The position numbers were made by a program, and so were the translations under genes. From contig JBEEFP010000055.1 of NCBI GenBank assembly GCA_041166085.1, positions 62,001 to 126,000 of the forward strand: a DNA stretch of 64,000 bases, read 5' to 3'. Position 1 is the first letter of the stretch. Each line of letters begins with the position of its first letter. Under the pieces are notes generated by a model. That model had not been told where the DNA came from, ran no database searches, and worked only from the letters and a program-made list of their open reading frames with translations. Positions 41,027-49,700 of the stretch are shown here, one piece after another. Source of the stretch: JBEEFP01 sp041166085. Its GTDB lineage: Bacteria > Actinomycetota > Acidimicrobiia > Acidimicrobiales > JAFATL01.

Positions 41027-42268
41027 TCAGCGCATGCGATAGGAAACGGGCAAGTGCTTCATGCCGCCGACGAACACCGTCGCCGATCGCGATGGTTCCC
41101 CCGCGAGCTGCAGATCGTCGACGCGTTTGAGCAGCTCCTCGAAGAAGATCTTCAACTCGAGGCGGGCCAGATGGGCGCCCAGGCAGAAGTGGACGCCGTA
41201 GCCGAAGGCGACCTGCTTGTTGTCGGGTCGGGCCACGTCGAAGCGGAACGGGTCCTCGAACACGGTCTCGTCCCGGTTGGCCGAGAGGTACGCGAGGTAC
41301 ACCGAGTCGCCGGCGGGGATCACCGTGTCGCCGACAGTGCGGTCCTCGGTGGCCGTGCGCATGAACTCCTTCACGGGTGTCACCCACCGGATGATCTCCT
41401 CGACGGCGGTGGTACCGAGGGACGGGTCGTCGCGAAGGCGGACGAGCTGGTCGGGGTTGCGCAGCAGTGCCTCGAGTCCCCCGGCGATCGACGAGCTCGT
41501 CGTGTCGTGCCCCGCGGTGGCGATGATCACGTAGTACGACGCCGAATCGAAGTCGTTGAGCGGCTCGCCGTCGACGGTCGCGTTGGCGATGACCGACGCC
41601 AGGTCGTCCGTCGGGTTCGCCCGGCGATCCGCAGTCAGCGCCACGAAGTACTGGAAGAAGTCGAGCAGGACGGCCATCTGCTCCTGCGGGTCGCGGGAGC
41701 GGGTGAGCTCCTCGTCCTCGCTGCCGAACAGCTCGGTGGTGAGCTGCAGCATCCTCGGGAAGTCCTCCTCGGGCAGGCCGAGGATGGAGAGGATGACGTG
41801 GAGCGGGAAGCCGACCGCCACCTCCTGGGCGAAGTCACACGACCCACCGAGGTCACCCATGTGGTCGATGTAACGCACCGCCAGCTCGCGGATGCGCTCC
41901 TCGAGGGCCCGGATCCGCCCCGGCAGGAACCAACTGGACGTGACGCCTCGGATCGCCTTGTGATCAGGGTCGTCCATGTGGATGAGGGTGCGCAGCACCT
42001 GGCCACTCGCTTCGGCGATCGCCTCGTTGGCCGCTGGGACGAGCACCGGCCGCGGCGCGTTGCGGAAGTGCTCGTGGTCGCGTTCGACGTCGAGGACATC
42101 GGTGTGCCGGGTGACCGCCCAGAACGGCCGGTAGCGCTCCGACTCCACCCGGACCACCGGGTGCTCGCGTCGCAGCACGCGACAGGCGGCGTGGAAGCGC
42201 TCCTCGTCCGCGTACGCGGTCGGGTCCACGAAGACTCTGGTGAGATCAGCCAGGTCAGTCACGCTCAC
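41027..42268 (-). CDS. Cytochrome P450
   Basis: 413 residues, soluble bacterial type. I-helix oxygen motif ATAGHDTTSSS, ExxR EEIIRW, and heme loop FGYGVHFCLGAHLA with Cys362 as the iron ligand. HMDDPDHKAIRGVTSSWFLP is the C-helix segment. GTG 42268 has a GGGGAGG site; a second GTG six bases later is possible. It leads the operon P450-ADH-SDR-ACAD, so hydroxylation followed by oxidation to aldehyde/acid and CoA-linked beta-oxidation is the likely theme, as in terpenoid, alkane or steroid side-chain breakdown. No ferredoxin gene is nearby. Confidence 0.92.
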   Translation of the reverse strand: MSVTDLADLTRVFVDPTAYADEERFHAACRVLRREHPVVRVESERYRPFWAVTRHTDVLDVERDHEHFRNAPRPVLVPAANEAIAEASGQVLRTLIHMDDPDHKAIRGVTSSWFLPGRIRALEERIRELAVRYIDHMGDLGGSCDFAQEVAVGFPLHVILSILGLPEEDFPRMLQLTTELFGSEDEELTRSRDPQEQMAVLLDFFQYFVALTADRRANPTDDLASVIANATVDGEPLNDFDSASYYVIIATAGHDTTSSSIAGGLEALLRNPDQLVRLRDDPSLGTTAVEEIIRWVTPVKEFMRTATEDRTVGDTVIPAGDSVYLAYLSANRDETVFEDPFRFDVARPDNKQVAFGYGVHFCLGAHLARLELKIFFEELLKRVDDLQLAGEPSRSATVFVGGMKHLPVSYRMR

Positions 42269-42290
42269 GTGGTCCTCCCCTATCGAGCGA

Positions 42291-42316
42291 CGTTCGTACA
42301 GTAACTTATGTTATGT
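42291..42316. promoter_or_regulatory. Divergent promoter/operator region between P450 and TetR genes
   Basis: CGTTCGTACAG (42291-42301) is followed by TAAC-TTAT-GTTA (42302-42313), an inverted repeat, and TATGTT (42311-42316), a -10-like box for the rightward TetR gene. The reverse complement of the first element, CTGTACGAACG, recurs with one change upstream of the second YceI gene (45256). Confidence 0.5.
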
Positions 42317-42343
42317 TTTCCGGCAAGAGATCGGCTCACCCGC

Positions 42344-42886
42344 ATGCGCCAGAGCAGAGACGACTACTACCGCGCCGCCCTCGAGCTGCTCGCTGACGGT
42401 GGCGTGGATGCGCTGACGATGGCCAACCTGTGCGCGCGCCTCGGCGTCACCACCGGCAGCTTCTACGCCCACTTCGGGGGCATACGCGAGTTCCACAGCG
42501 CCTTCCTCGAACAGTGGGAGGCGGGCCGCGTGTATCAGCTCAAGGAGCAGGTGGACGCGACGCCCGATCCCCTCGCGCGCATCGACCTGCTGCGGCGCAT
42601 CGCCGTCGCCGTCAACCACGAAGCGGAGAGCGCCATCCGCGGCTGGGCCCGCACGAACCCGACCGTCGCCGAGTTCCAGCGCCGTGTCGACCGAGCCCGC
42701 GAGGAGGTGCTGGTGCAGGCCTTCGTGGACATCGGCATCGACAAGAAGGAAGCGCGCGTGCTCGCTCGCATCGGTCTCACCATCCTCGTCGGAACCCAGC
42801 AGATCGAGGACAAGGTGGACCGCAAGCGACTCGACGCCCTCTTCGTGGAGTACCAGCACTGGCTGGAGGTCCGCCGAGAAGGCTGA
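42344..42886 (+). CDS. TetR-family regulator
   Basis: 180 residues from ATG 42344 (an in-frame start at 42308 would add 12 residues within the promoter, less likely). HTH: RAALELLADGGVDALTMANL, CARLGVTTGSFYAHF. The C-terminal part is helical with IGLTILVGTQQIED in the dimer region. Divergent from the P450 operon and upstream of a second TetR gene. Both could control the P450 operon. Confidence 0.87.
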   Translation: MRQSRDDYYRAALELLADGGVDALTMANLCARLGVTTGSFYAHFGGIREFHSAFLEQWEAGRVYQLKEQVDATPDPLARIDLLRRIAVAVNHEAESAIRGWARTNPTVAEFQRRVDRAREEVLVQAFVDIGIDKKEARVLARIGLTILVGTQQIEDKVDRKRLDALFVEYQHWLEVRREG

Positions 42887-42890
42887 CCGG

Positions 42891-42896
42891 TACGCT
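42891..42896 (+). promoter_or_regulatory. Leaderless-type -10 box of the second TetR gene
   Basis: TACGCT lies 8 bases before GTG 42905, the same hexamer and spacing as at the adenylate kinase gene. It sits in the 18-base gap after the first TetR stop, so the second regulator has its own promoter. Confidence 0.5.
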
Positions 42897-42904
42897 CCGG
42901 AACT

Positions 42905-43555
42905 GTGTCGGCTGCCGATCCCCGCCGGGCACTGCCACGTGGACCCCACGGGTTGTCGCGCGAGGAGGTCGAGCTCTCGCAGCGCAAACGTCTGCTGGAC
43001 GCCACCACCGACGCCGTGGCCGAGTTGGGCTACGTGAAGACCACCGTCGCTGACATCCTCGCTCGGGCGGGCGTGTCGCGCGCGACCTTCTACCAACTCT
43101 TCCGCGACAAGGAGGAGTGCTTCCAGGCGGCCTATCAAGCCAACGCCGACCTGGTGGCCGCGGCCATGGCCGTCGCCCTCGACGGCCTGCAATCGGGCGA
43201 GGAGCTCGACCCGCTGGCGCGCCTCGACCGGGTGCTCGGCATGTACCTCGCCGCGCTGCGGAACGCGCCTGCCCTCGCCCAGGTGTTCCTGGTCGAGGTG
43301 TACGCCGCAGGGCCGGAAGCCATCGAGCAGCGCCGCGCGTCGCTCGAAGGGTTCGTCGACATCGTCGCCGAGACCCATCGCGGCGAGACGGGCGTCCTCG
43401 GCACCGACCCGAGCCAGCGCTTCGCGGCACAGGCGTTCGTCGGCGCGGTCAGCTCGCTGGTGACGAACGCCGTCGGGGTCGGCGACACCGAAGGGCTCCT
43501 CGCCCTCCGTGAGCCGCTCATGCGACTGGCCGCGCAGATCACGCAAAAGTTATAG
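42905..43555 (+). CDS. TetR-family regulator
   Basis: 216 residues, GTG start. HTH: KRLLDATTDAVAELGYVKT, TVADILARAGVSRATFYQLFRDKEEC with the FYQLF variant. Ligand domain helical; ends ITQKL. It is unlike its neighbour in sequence, so not a recent duplication. The downstream esterase has its own promoter starting within the last codons of this gene. Confidence 0.88.
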   Translation: MSAADPRRALPRGPHGLSREEVELSQRKRLLDATTDAVAELGYVKTTVADILARAGVSRATFYQLFRDKEECFQAAYQANADLVAAAMAVALDGLQSGEELDPLARLDRVLGMYLAALRNAPALAQVFLVEVYAAGPEAIEQRRASLEGFVDIVAETHRGETGVLGTDPSQRFAAQAFVGAVSSLVTNAVGVGDTEGLLALREPLMRLAAQITQKL

Positions 43556-43581
43556 ACACTGCTGTTTTTCTCTTGTAAGGT
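43553..43581 (+). promoter_or_regulatory. Promoter of the secreted esterase gene
   Basis: TAGACA (43553-43558), a 17-base spacer with a T-run, and TAAGGT (43576-43581) form a sigma70-like pair about 48 bases upstream of the ATG at 43629. Confidence 0.5.
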
Positions 43582-43628
43582 CACGATCACCGGAGGGCGG
43601 TGAGGCGCTGCCCCGGGAGGAGGCTGGG

Positions 43629-44633
43629 ATGCGGCGAGCGGGACTGATGGCCTTGCTGGCTCTCGTCGGACTGATCGCGCTCCCGGCCGCGCGGGCCGAC
43701 GCACCCAACATCGTCTCGGGCAACGGCATCACGGCCGGCGCCTCGCGGTGGGTCACCAGTCGCACCCTCGAGGTCGACATCAGCACCGCCAAGGTGGCCG
43801 CCAACGCGGTCAACGGTCCCGATCGCGTCCGGATCACGCTGCCGAACGACTACTTCCAGTCCGGCGCCACCCGCTATCCGGTGCTCTACCTGCTCCACGG
43901 TGGCGCGGGCGGCAACTCGGCGCAGTGGTCGACCGGCGGTGGCGCCGTCGAGCCCATCACTGCCAACCGGCGCCTCATCACGGTGATGCCCGACGGCGGC
44001 AAGGTCGGCTGGTACACGAACTGGGTCGACCAGTCACAGGGCGCCCAGAGATGGCGCGACTTCCACGTCGACCAGCTCATCCCGTGGATCGACGCCAACC
44101 TGCGCACGATCGCCTCCAAGAACGGACGCGCCATTGCCGGGCTCTCGATGGGCGGCTTCGGTGCCGTCCGCTACGCCCAGGATCGGCCCGACCTGTTCGC
44201 CTACGCGGGCAGCTTCTCGGGCGCCGTCGACCTGAGTGATCCCGGCACCCGCTCGGTCATCGGGCAGCAGGCGGGCCAGAACGGGTACTCGCCCAGCGGG
44301 CCGTTCGGCAACCCGTTCCCGCCGTTCGACACCACGTGGAACGCGCTGAACCCCGTCACTCGCGCCAGCCGGCTGGCAGGCGTGTCGGTCGGCCTCTACG
44401 CGGGCTCGGGCATCAACGATGGAGATGCGATCGAGCGCACCATGGCGAATGCGGCGGCAAAGTTGCACGACGCCATGAACGTGGCGGGCGTGCCCCACTT
44501 CTATTGGAACTACGGCCGACCCGGGCCGACGTCCCCATACGGCTGCGACGGCGGGCACAACTTCAGCTGCTGGAACTTCGCGCTGAACGACGCCGTTCCC
44601 CGCATGATGGCGGTGCTGCAGCCCGCGGCCTAG
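43629..44633 (+). CDS. Secreted esterase of the Ag85/esterase D family
   Basis: 334 residues, ATG 43629 after GGAGGAGG. Signal peptide of about 23 residues (LMALLALVGLIALPAARADA). Alpha/beta hydrolase fold: YPVLYLLHGGAGGN oxyanion region, nucleophile in GLSMGGFGA (Ser173), acid probably in GSGINDGD and His310 in DGGHNFSCW. The layout is that of antigen 85/mycolyltransferase-like and acetyl-esterase proteins, secreted to the envelope. It could hydrolyse or transfer acyl groups. Stop overlaps the convergent YceI stop by 4 bases. Confidence 0.85.
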   Translation: MRRAGLMALLALVGLIALPAARADAPNIVSGNGITAGASRWVTSRTLEVDISTAKVAANAVNGPDRVRITLPNDYFQSGATRYPVLYLLHGGAGGNSAQWSTGGGAVEPITANRRLITVMPDGGKVGWYTNWVDQSQGAQRWRDFHVDQLIPWIDANLRTIASKNGRAIAGLSMGGFGAVRYAQDRPDLFAYAGSFSGAVDLSDPGTRSVIGQQAGQNGYSPSGPFGNPFPPFDTTWNALNPVTRASRLAGVSVGLYAGSGINDGDAIERTMANAAAKLHDAMNVAGVPHFYWNYGRPGPTSPYGCDGGHNFSCWNFALNDAVPRMMAVLQPAA

Positions 44634-45190
44634 CCGTCGGTGTGCACGAACACGAGATGAGCGGTCACCTCGGCCGTGTCGGCGGCGGCGCGCATCGGGT
44701 TCCATGTCATCCCGAAGCCGGCGCGGTCGATGACCACGACGGTGTCGACGGTGGCGACCTGGTCACCCTCACTGAGCGCGAGGGCCACGTCGAAGGTCAT
44801 GGTCTTCGCGGTTCCCGTCACCACGACATCGGCAACCACCGAGGCGGCGTCGCCGCTCTCGAGCCGGACATCGCGGGCCTGCACCTCGATGGTCGGGTGG
44901 TGCTCGACGTCGAGGAAGTCCGCTGATCGGAGGTGCTTGTCCCGCCGCTTCTGCCTGGTGTCGATCGAGCCGGCGTCGATGCTGAGCGAGGCGGTGATCT
45001 TCCCGTCAGCGGTGACTCGGGCGTTGCCTGCGACAGCGCCGAACCGGCCTCGGACCGCGATGAGGCCCCAGAGGTGCTTCACCGCGAACTCCGCCCGCGA
45101 CGACTCCGCGTCGAGGCGCCACGTGCCCGCGGCAGAGGTGTCCCGAACGAGCACCGCCCCGTCGAACGTTGCGACCGGTGCGTCGGCCAT
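44630..45190 (-). CDS. YceI-family protein, second copy
   Basis: 186 residues, same length as the first copy at 34068 but different in sequence. Signature: WRLDAESSRAEFAVKHLWGL, AVRGRFGAVAG, KHLRSADFLDVEHHPTIEV and VDTVVVIDRAGFGMTWNPM. No signal peptide. ATG 45190 after a GGAG site. Upstream are an ACATATGT palindrome and a CTGTACGAATG element shared with the P450/TetR control region, so co-regulation with the P450 operon is possible. Confidence 0.88.
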   Translation of the reverse strand: MADAPVATFDGAVLVRDTSAAGTWRLDAESSRAEFAVKHLWGLIAVRGRFGAVAGNARVTADGKITASLSIDAGSIDTRQKRRDKHLRSADFLDVEHHPTIEVQARDVRLESGDAASVVADVVVTGTAKTMTFDVALALSEGDQVATVDTVVVIDRAGFGMTWNPMRAAADTAEVTAHLVFVHTDG

Positions 45191-45255
45191 GTTCGTGCTC
45201 CTCTCACTGCTCATCGGCAGACGTTCAGCGCCCGGGATCGGTCGTATGAAACTAT

Positions 45256-45280
45256 CTGTACGAATGTCCAATAACATATG
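45256..45280. promoter_or_regulatory. Candidate operator upstream of YceI copy 2
   Basis: CTGTACGAATG (45256-45266) differs by one base from the reverse complement of 42291-42301. It is followed by ATAACATATG with the 8-base palindrome ACATATGT. No other use of this 128-base gap is apparent. Confidence 0.4.
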
Positions 45281-45318
45281 TCCGTTTCCGACCGCCGTCA
45301 ACCCCGGACTCCGGTCGC

Positions 45319-46263
45319 TCAGCTGGTGGCAAGCGCCCGTCGCGTGACGAGACCGGCAAGCTCCACCCTCGAGGTGATCTCGAGCTTGCGGAAGATGGCC
45401 CTCAGGTGGAAGCCGACCGTGTGGTGCGAGAGGAAGAGCTGCTTCCCGATGTCCCGGTTGGTGAGCCCCTCCGCGGCGAGATCGGTCACGGCCCGTTCCG
45501 TGTCGGTGAGGCTGTCCCAGCCAGACGGAGGCCGGTGCGGACGCGTCGGCGCGCCGGCTTCTGACGCGGCCCACAGCCGCAGCACGACGCCCAACCGCGT
45601 CGGGCCCTCGAGGATCGGCTCGACGCTGGCGTACACGTTCCCACCGCTCAGCTCGACCGCTGCTGGCTCACCCTGAGCCGGCGCGGACATCAGACGCGTT
45701 GCCAGGTCGCGGAGGGCGGGCTCGTCGTCGCTCGACATGAGCCGCGCTGCGGCCGCGTTCGTGATCATCTCGGTATCCGTCAGCACGAGCATTGGGCCCT
45801 TGGCCCGGCGGCGCTCGTCCAGGAACCGTTGGAGGACGAGGCGCTTCGAGATGCCGGCGCCATCGACCATGCGCAGCTCGATCTCCCTCGCCGCCCGCGT
45901 GGCCAACGGCTGCATCAGCGGGCTCTCGTCTGCGATGAAGCACACGATGTCGATGTGAGCGACGAGGCGCCCGGAGCCGGGATCCACGATCCTGGCCGTC
46001 GTGGAAACGAGCGCGGTGCGCGGGTCGGCCGTGCGCCGGTCGACGGCGGCGCGCAGCATCGGGTCCGCAACCCGTGTCTCGACCACCGCGCCGAAGGCGT
46101 CGCTGACGATCACCGCGACTCGTGCCCCACCCAGGTCATCGGCCAACTGCTCCATGACCTCGCACGCCATCTGCAGCCCGTGCGGATACGGGCCGTCCGA
46201 CCGGGGGCGGATCGCCACCTCGTGTGGCGCGACTTCGAGGAGGGCGGGGCTGGGGGCGCTCAT
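45319..46263 (-). CDS. LuxR-family regulator with PAS/GAF-like sensor
   Basis: 314 residues from ATG 46263. Residues ~20-240 look like a GAF-type and a PAS-type sensor segment (VAVIVSDAFGAVVETRVAD and PMLVLTDTEMITNAAAARLM). Residues ~250-314 are a LuxR HTH: LTDTERAVTDLAAEGLTNRD, GKQLFLSHHTVGFHLRAIF. No receiver domain, so it senses directly. Divergent from the single-domain response regulator at 46429, and upstream of YceI on the same strand. Confidence 0.83.
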   Translation of the reverse strand: MSAPSPALLEVAPHEVAIRPRSDGPYPHGLQMACEVMEQLADDLGGARVAVIVSDAFGAVVETRVADPMLRAAVDRRTADPRTALVSTTARIVDPGSGRLVAHIDIVCFIADESPLMQPLATRAAREIELRMVDGAGISKRLVLQRFLDERRRAKGPMLVLTDTEMITNAAAARLMSSDDEPALRDLATRLMSAPAQGEPAAVELSGGNVYASVEPILEGPTRLGVVLRLWAASEAGAPTRPHRPPSGWDSLTDTERAVTDLAAEGLTNRDIGKQLFLSHHTVGFHLRAIFRKLEITSRVELAGLVTRRALATS

Positions 46264-46428
46264 GAGGTCGCCTTTCGATCGGTTGCGGATGATGCGGCAA
46301 CGGTCGCACCGATGCCCGTTCCCGTCTGCGCCGCCAGCAGGCATCTTTCGGTCATGCCAGCGGGGCGCTCGATACTCCGGCTAGCTGCAATGCGGGCCCG
46401 GCACCGCTGCGCCACCCTGTTCACCGTC

Positions 46429-46791
46429 ATGACGCTGCGAGTGATGATCGTCGACGACAATCCGAAGCTTCTCCAGGCCGCCCGCGACCTGCTGGAGCAG
46501 GAAGGGCTGGCTGTCGTGGCTGTCGCGTCCACCGGTGCAGCGGCCGTTGCACAGGCGGGTGCGGTGCGCCCGGACGTCGCCTTGGTGGACATCGACTTGG
46601 GAGAGGAGAGTGGCTTCGACGTCGCATCGCAGCTGGCGCGACCGAGCATGGCTCCCGCGGTGATCGTGATCTCCGCCTACGCGCAGCAGGATTTCGAGAC
46701 CCTCCTCAGCGCCAGTCCCGCTGTCGGCTTCATCGCCAAGGCCCAGCTGTCGGCCGCCGCGATACGCGATCTGCTCGCCGACGCGAGCTAG
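46429..46791 (+). CDS. Single-domain response regulator (receiver only)
   Basis: 120 residues, a complete CheY-like receiver without output domain: acidic pair IVDDN (about 8-11), phosphorylation site ALVDIDLG (Asp54), VISAYA with the conserved Ser, and FIAKAQL with the conserved Lys. It may act as a phosphate sink or protein partner. ATG 46429 is preferred; the frame is open upstream. It lies between a LuxR regulator and, convergently (9 bases), a NarL-type regulator. Confidence 0.85.
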   Translation: MTLRVMIVDDNPKLLQAARDLLEQEGLAVVAVASTGAAAVAQAGAVRPDVALVDIDLGEESGFDVASQLARPSMAPAVIVISAYAQQDFETLLSASPAVGFIAKAQLSAAAIRDLLADAS

Positions 46792-46800
46792 GAACCACAG

Positions 46801-47460
46801 CTAGCGGGCGTCGAGGAACGTGATGACCGCGAGAACACGACGATGGTCGTCCGCCGTCTCCGCCAGCTGCAGCTTCTGGAGGAGGCTGCGGACGTGCTTC
46901 TCGATCGTGCCCTCGGCGACGAACAACCGGCGGGCGATGCCAGCGTTCGAGTACCCCTCCGCCATCAGGCCCAGCACCTCGCGCTCGCGCGGCGTCAGCA
47001 CTGCGAGGGGGTCGTCCCGGCGTCTGGCGGACACGAGCTCCTGGACGAGGCCGGGGTCGACCGCCGAACCGCCGCGCGCAACACGGCCCACCTGTTCGAC
47101 GAAGTCGACCACGTCGGTCACCCGGCTCTTGAGCAGGTAACCGACCCCGGTGCCGCTGGCCAGGAGCTCCATGGCGTCGTCGACCTCGACGTGTGCCGAC
47201 AGGAGGAGGATCGCCGTCGTCGGCAGTTCGTCGCGGATCGCGCGGGCCGCCACCAGGCCCTCGTTGACGAACGACGGGGGCATCCTGATGTCGGTGATGA
47301 CGAGGTCGGGCGTGGTCAGGCGAACGAGGTCCACGAGCCCGGAAGCGTCGCCAGCCTGCCCCACCACCTCCAGGCCCGAGCGCTCGAGCAGGCTGGCGAT
47401 GCCCTCCCGCAGGAGCACATCGTCGTCGGCGATCGCGACACGGACTGTGCTGCCGCTCAT
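46801..47460 (-). CDS. NarL/FixJ-type response regulator
   Basis: 219 residues. Receiver: AIADDDVLLREGI, phospho-site VITDIRMPP (Asp), LLSAHVEVDD, GYLLKSRV. Output: LTPREREVLGLMAEGYSNAGIA and TIEKHVRSLLQKL. The start ATG 47460 gives the standard N-terminus. Divergent from the histidine kinase at 47578; the 117-base gap and matching subfamilies (HisKA_3 with NarL) make them a two-component pair. Confidence 0.9.
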   Translation of the reverse strand: MSGSTVRVAIADDDVLLREGIASLLERSGLEVVGQAGDASGLVDLVRLTTPDLVITDIRMPPSFVNEGLVAARAIRDELPTTAILLLSAHVEVDDAMELLASGTGVGYLLKSRVTDVVDFVEQVGRVARGGSAVDPGLVQELVSARRRDDPLAVLTPREREVLGLMAEGYSNAGIARRLFVAEGTIEKHVRSLLQKLQLAETADDHRRVLAVITFLDAR

Positions 47461-47564
47461 GCGGCGGTTCCCAGCGCTGGTCCCGACGTCACGCACGATT
47501 ATCCACCGCACCACGTCGCCTTCGCTCGCTCCCGCGATTTCGTGTCATGCGATCGTTACCGGCC

Positions 47565-47570
47565 TATGGT
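47565..47570 (+). promoter_or_regulatory. Leaderless-type -10 box of the histidine kinase gene
   Basis: TATGGT sits 7 bases before ATG 47578. GTGTCA at 47542-47547 is a possible -35 with a 17-base spacer. Confidence 0.45.
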
Positions 47571-47577
47571 CGCCGGC

Positions 47578-49308
47578 ATGGTGAAGCGGTCGGTCCGCTT
47601 CTCGACGCAGGTCCTGCTCATGCAGCTCGGCGTGCTCCTCGTCGTCTGCGGCGCCGGCTTCGGGTTCATGCGGGTGTTCCTCCGCAATGAGCTGATCCAC
47701 CAGCACGAACAGCGCGCCCTGTCCATCGCCCGCACCGTCGCCACTGACCCGCGATACGCGAGCGCCATCGGACGCCACGATGCTGCCGGGGAGATCCAGA
47801 CCGACGCCGAGGCAGTGCGCCGTCGCACGGGAGCCCTCTTCGTCGTCGTGACCGATGAGCGGGGCATCCGCTACTCCCACCCCGACACCTCCCTGCTGGG
47901 GAAGCCCGTCGCCACCGGCCAGGAGCAGGCGTTGGACGGCCGCGAGATCGCGACGTTCTCGCCGAGCGCCGCCGGTCTGTCCGCCCGCGGCAAGGTGCCG
48001 CTCCGGGACGCGACGGGGAAGATCGTCGGCCAGGTCATCGTTGCGATCGCCGCCGACCGCATCGACGACCGGCTCTTCGGTCTCCTACGTGGAGCGGCGC
48101 TCTTCGTGGGCGTCGCGCTCGCGACGGGGAGCGCAGCCGCGGTCGCCTTCACCCGGCGCACCAAGCGACTGACCTACGGTCTCGACCCAGTCGGTCTGCG
48201 CCAGCTGCTCGAGCAGCAGGCGGCCCTGCGACGAGTTGCGACACTTGTCGCCGCCGGCGAGAGCTCGGGCTCGGTGTTCACCGCGGTTGCGGCCGAGGTG
48301 GGGGGCCTCTTGCACGCCGGGTCGACCGCTGTCGTTCGCAAGGAGGTGGACGGCAGCTCGGCCCTCGTCGGCCACGTCGGCTACGACGGGGCGCCGACGA
48401 CGGCAGAGCCCGCGCCCGAGCTGGCCTCGGTGCTGGCTGACGTCCTGGCCACCGGTCAACCAGCGCACCGTGAGGACGGCGACGCACACACCACGCCCGC
48501 CGACACGTCCCACCGACCGCAGGTCCGCTCCTCGATCGCCGCTCCGATCGTCGTGGAGGGCCGTTTGTGGGGAGCCATCGGGGTCGGGGCTCGGCAGGCG
48601 GAGTTCCCGCCCGACACAGAACAGCGCATCGCCGAGTTCACGGACCTCGTCGCCATGGCCATCGCCAATGCCGACAGTCGAGCCGAGCTCACCGCGTCGC
48701 GAGCCCGCGTCGTCGCCGCCTCCGACCAGACGCGTCGGCGCATCGAACGGGACTTGCACGACGGCACGCAGCAGCGGCTCGTTTCACTCGCGCTCGAGCT
48801 GCGCGCCGCGGAGGCGACGGTGTCTCCGGACACTCCGGCGCTCGTGGCGCAGATGGCACATGTGGCGGCAGGACTCGCCGAGGTGGTCGAGGAGCTGCAG
48901 GAGATGTCCCGCGGGATCCACCCGGCCATCCTGTCCCGCGGCGGGTTGACTCCGGCCCTCAAGACGCTCGCCCGTCGCTCCGCCGTGCCCGTCGACCTCC
49001 ACCTCGGTGCCGAGGACCGGCTGCCAGAGGCCATGGAGGTCGCCCTGTACTACGTGGTGTCCGAGGCGCTCACCAACGCGGCCAAGCACGCTCGAGCCGA
49101 GACCGTGAGCGTGACGCTCGACATCGACGACCGTGCCGTCCATCTCGTCGTCACGGACGACGGGGTCGGCGGCGCCGACACCACGAAGGGATCGGGATTG
49201 ATCGGCCTGCGGGACCGCGTGGCCGCCCTCGGGGGTCGGATCGACATCACGAGTGCGGCTGGTTCGGGCACGTCGCTCGGCGTGGTCATACCCCTCGAGA
49301 CGGGCTGA
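47578..49308 (+). CDS. Sensor histidine kinase (sCache-GAF-HisKA_3-HATPase)
   Basis: 576 residues. TM1 at ~9-32, an extracytoplasmic sCache/CitA-like domain (VVVTDERGIRYSHPD, the signature of citrate/fumarate-sensor type PAS domains), TM2 at ~165-187, a GAF domain (~215-365), the HisKA_3 dimerisation helix RRRIERDLHDGTQQRL with His394, then HATPase motifs SEALTNAAKHA, DDGVGG and GLIGLRDRVAALGG. The start ATG 47578 is favoured by the TATGGT box; an in-frame ATG 12 bases earlier overlaps that box. Partner: NarL regulator at 46801. The signal could be a small organic acid, by analogy only. Confidence 0.9.
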   Translation: MVKRSVRFSTQVLLMQLGVLLVVCGAGFGFMRVFLRNELIHQHEQRALSIARTVATDPRYASAIGRHDAAGEIQTDAEAVRRRTGALFVVVTDERGIRYSHPDTSLLGKPVATGQEQALDGREIATFSPSAAGLSARGKVPLRDATGKIVGQVIVAIAADRIDDRLFGLLRGAALFVGVALATGSAAAVAFTRRTKRLTYGLDPVGLRQLLEQQAALRRVATLVAAGESSGSVFTAVAAEVGGLLHAGSTAVVRKEVDGSSALVGHVGYDGAPTTAEPAPELASVLADVLATGQPAHREDGDAHTTPADTSHRPQVRSSIAAPIVVEGRLWGAIGVGARQAEFPPDTEQRIAEFTDLVAMAIANADSRAELTASRARVVAASDQTRRRIERDLHDGTQQRLVSLALELRAAEATVSPDTPALVAQMAHVAAGLAEVVEELQEMSRGIHPAILSRGGLTPALKTLARRSAVPVDLHLGAEDRLPEAMEVALYYVVSEALTNAAKHARAETVSVTLDIDDRAVHLVVTDDGVGGADTTKGSGLIGLRDRVAALGGRIDITSAAGSGTSLGVVIPLETG

Positions 49309-49558
49309 CCGCCGCGCTTGCCAGCGCGTCGTCGTGCCGCCGCTCCTCGGCCACGATCCAACGCAGCAGGGCCGCAGTCTCGCCAGCTCCTCCGTGAGCG
49401 ACGAATTCCCTGGACCAGTCGTCGATGGCGTCGTCGGAGAAGCCGACGCCCCGAAGGCGCTCACGTACGTCGTTGGCGAAGGCGTGCGCCGGCTCGACGC
49501 CTTCAGTCGTCAACTCGGCCGGGAGGAGGCCGGCTTCCCTCGGGCTCTCGGGTGTCAT
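49286..49558 (-). CDS. Small hypothetical protein
   Basis: 90 residues from ATG 49558 with a GGAG site upstream. Acidic, helical, with PAHAFANDVRERLRGVGFSD and EFVAHGGAGETAALLRWIVAEERR; I cannot name the family. No membrane segment. Its end overlaps the convergent histidine kinase gene by 23 bases. Codon usage and the ribosome-binding site support a real gene. Confidence 0.6.
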   Translation of the reverse strand: MTPESPREAGLLPAELTTEGVEPAHAFANDVRERLRGVGFSDDAIDDWSREFVAHGGAGETAALLRWIVAEERRHDDALASAAVSPSRGV

Positions 49559-49700
49559 GGCGATGCTCCTTGCTCGAGTACCACCGACGAGCATCCTCGG
49601 TCTCGGACAGACGCACATCACCCAAGCGCGCAGCCCCCGGCCCCACGAAAGACGCGAACGGGGGATGTGAGCGACGGCTCTAAGGCGAGATGGTCAGGGT

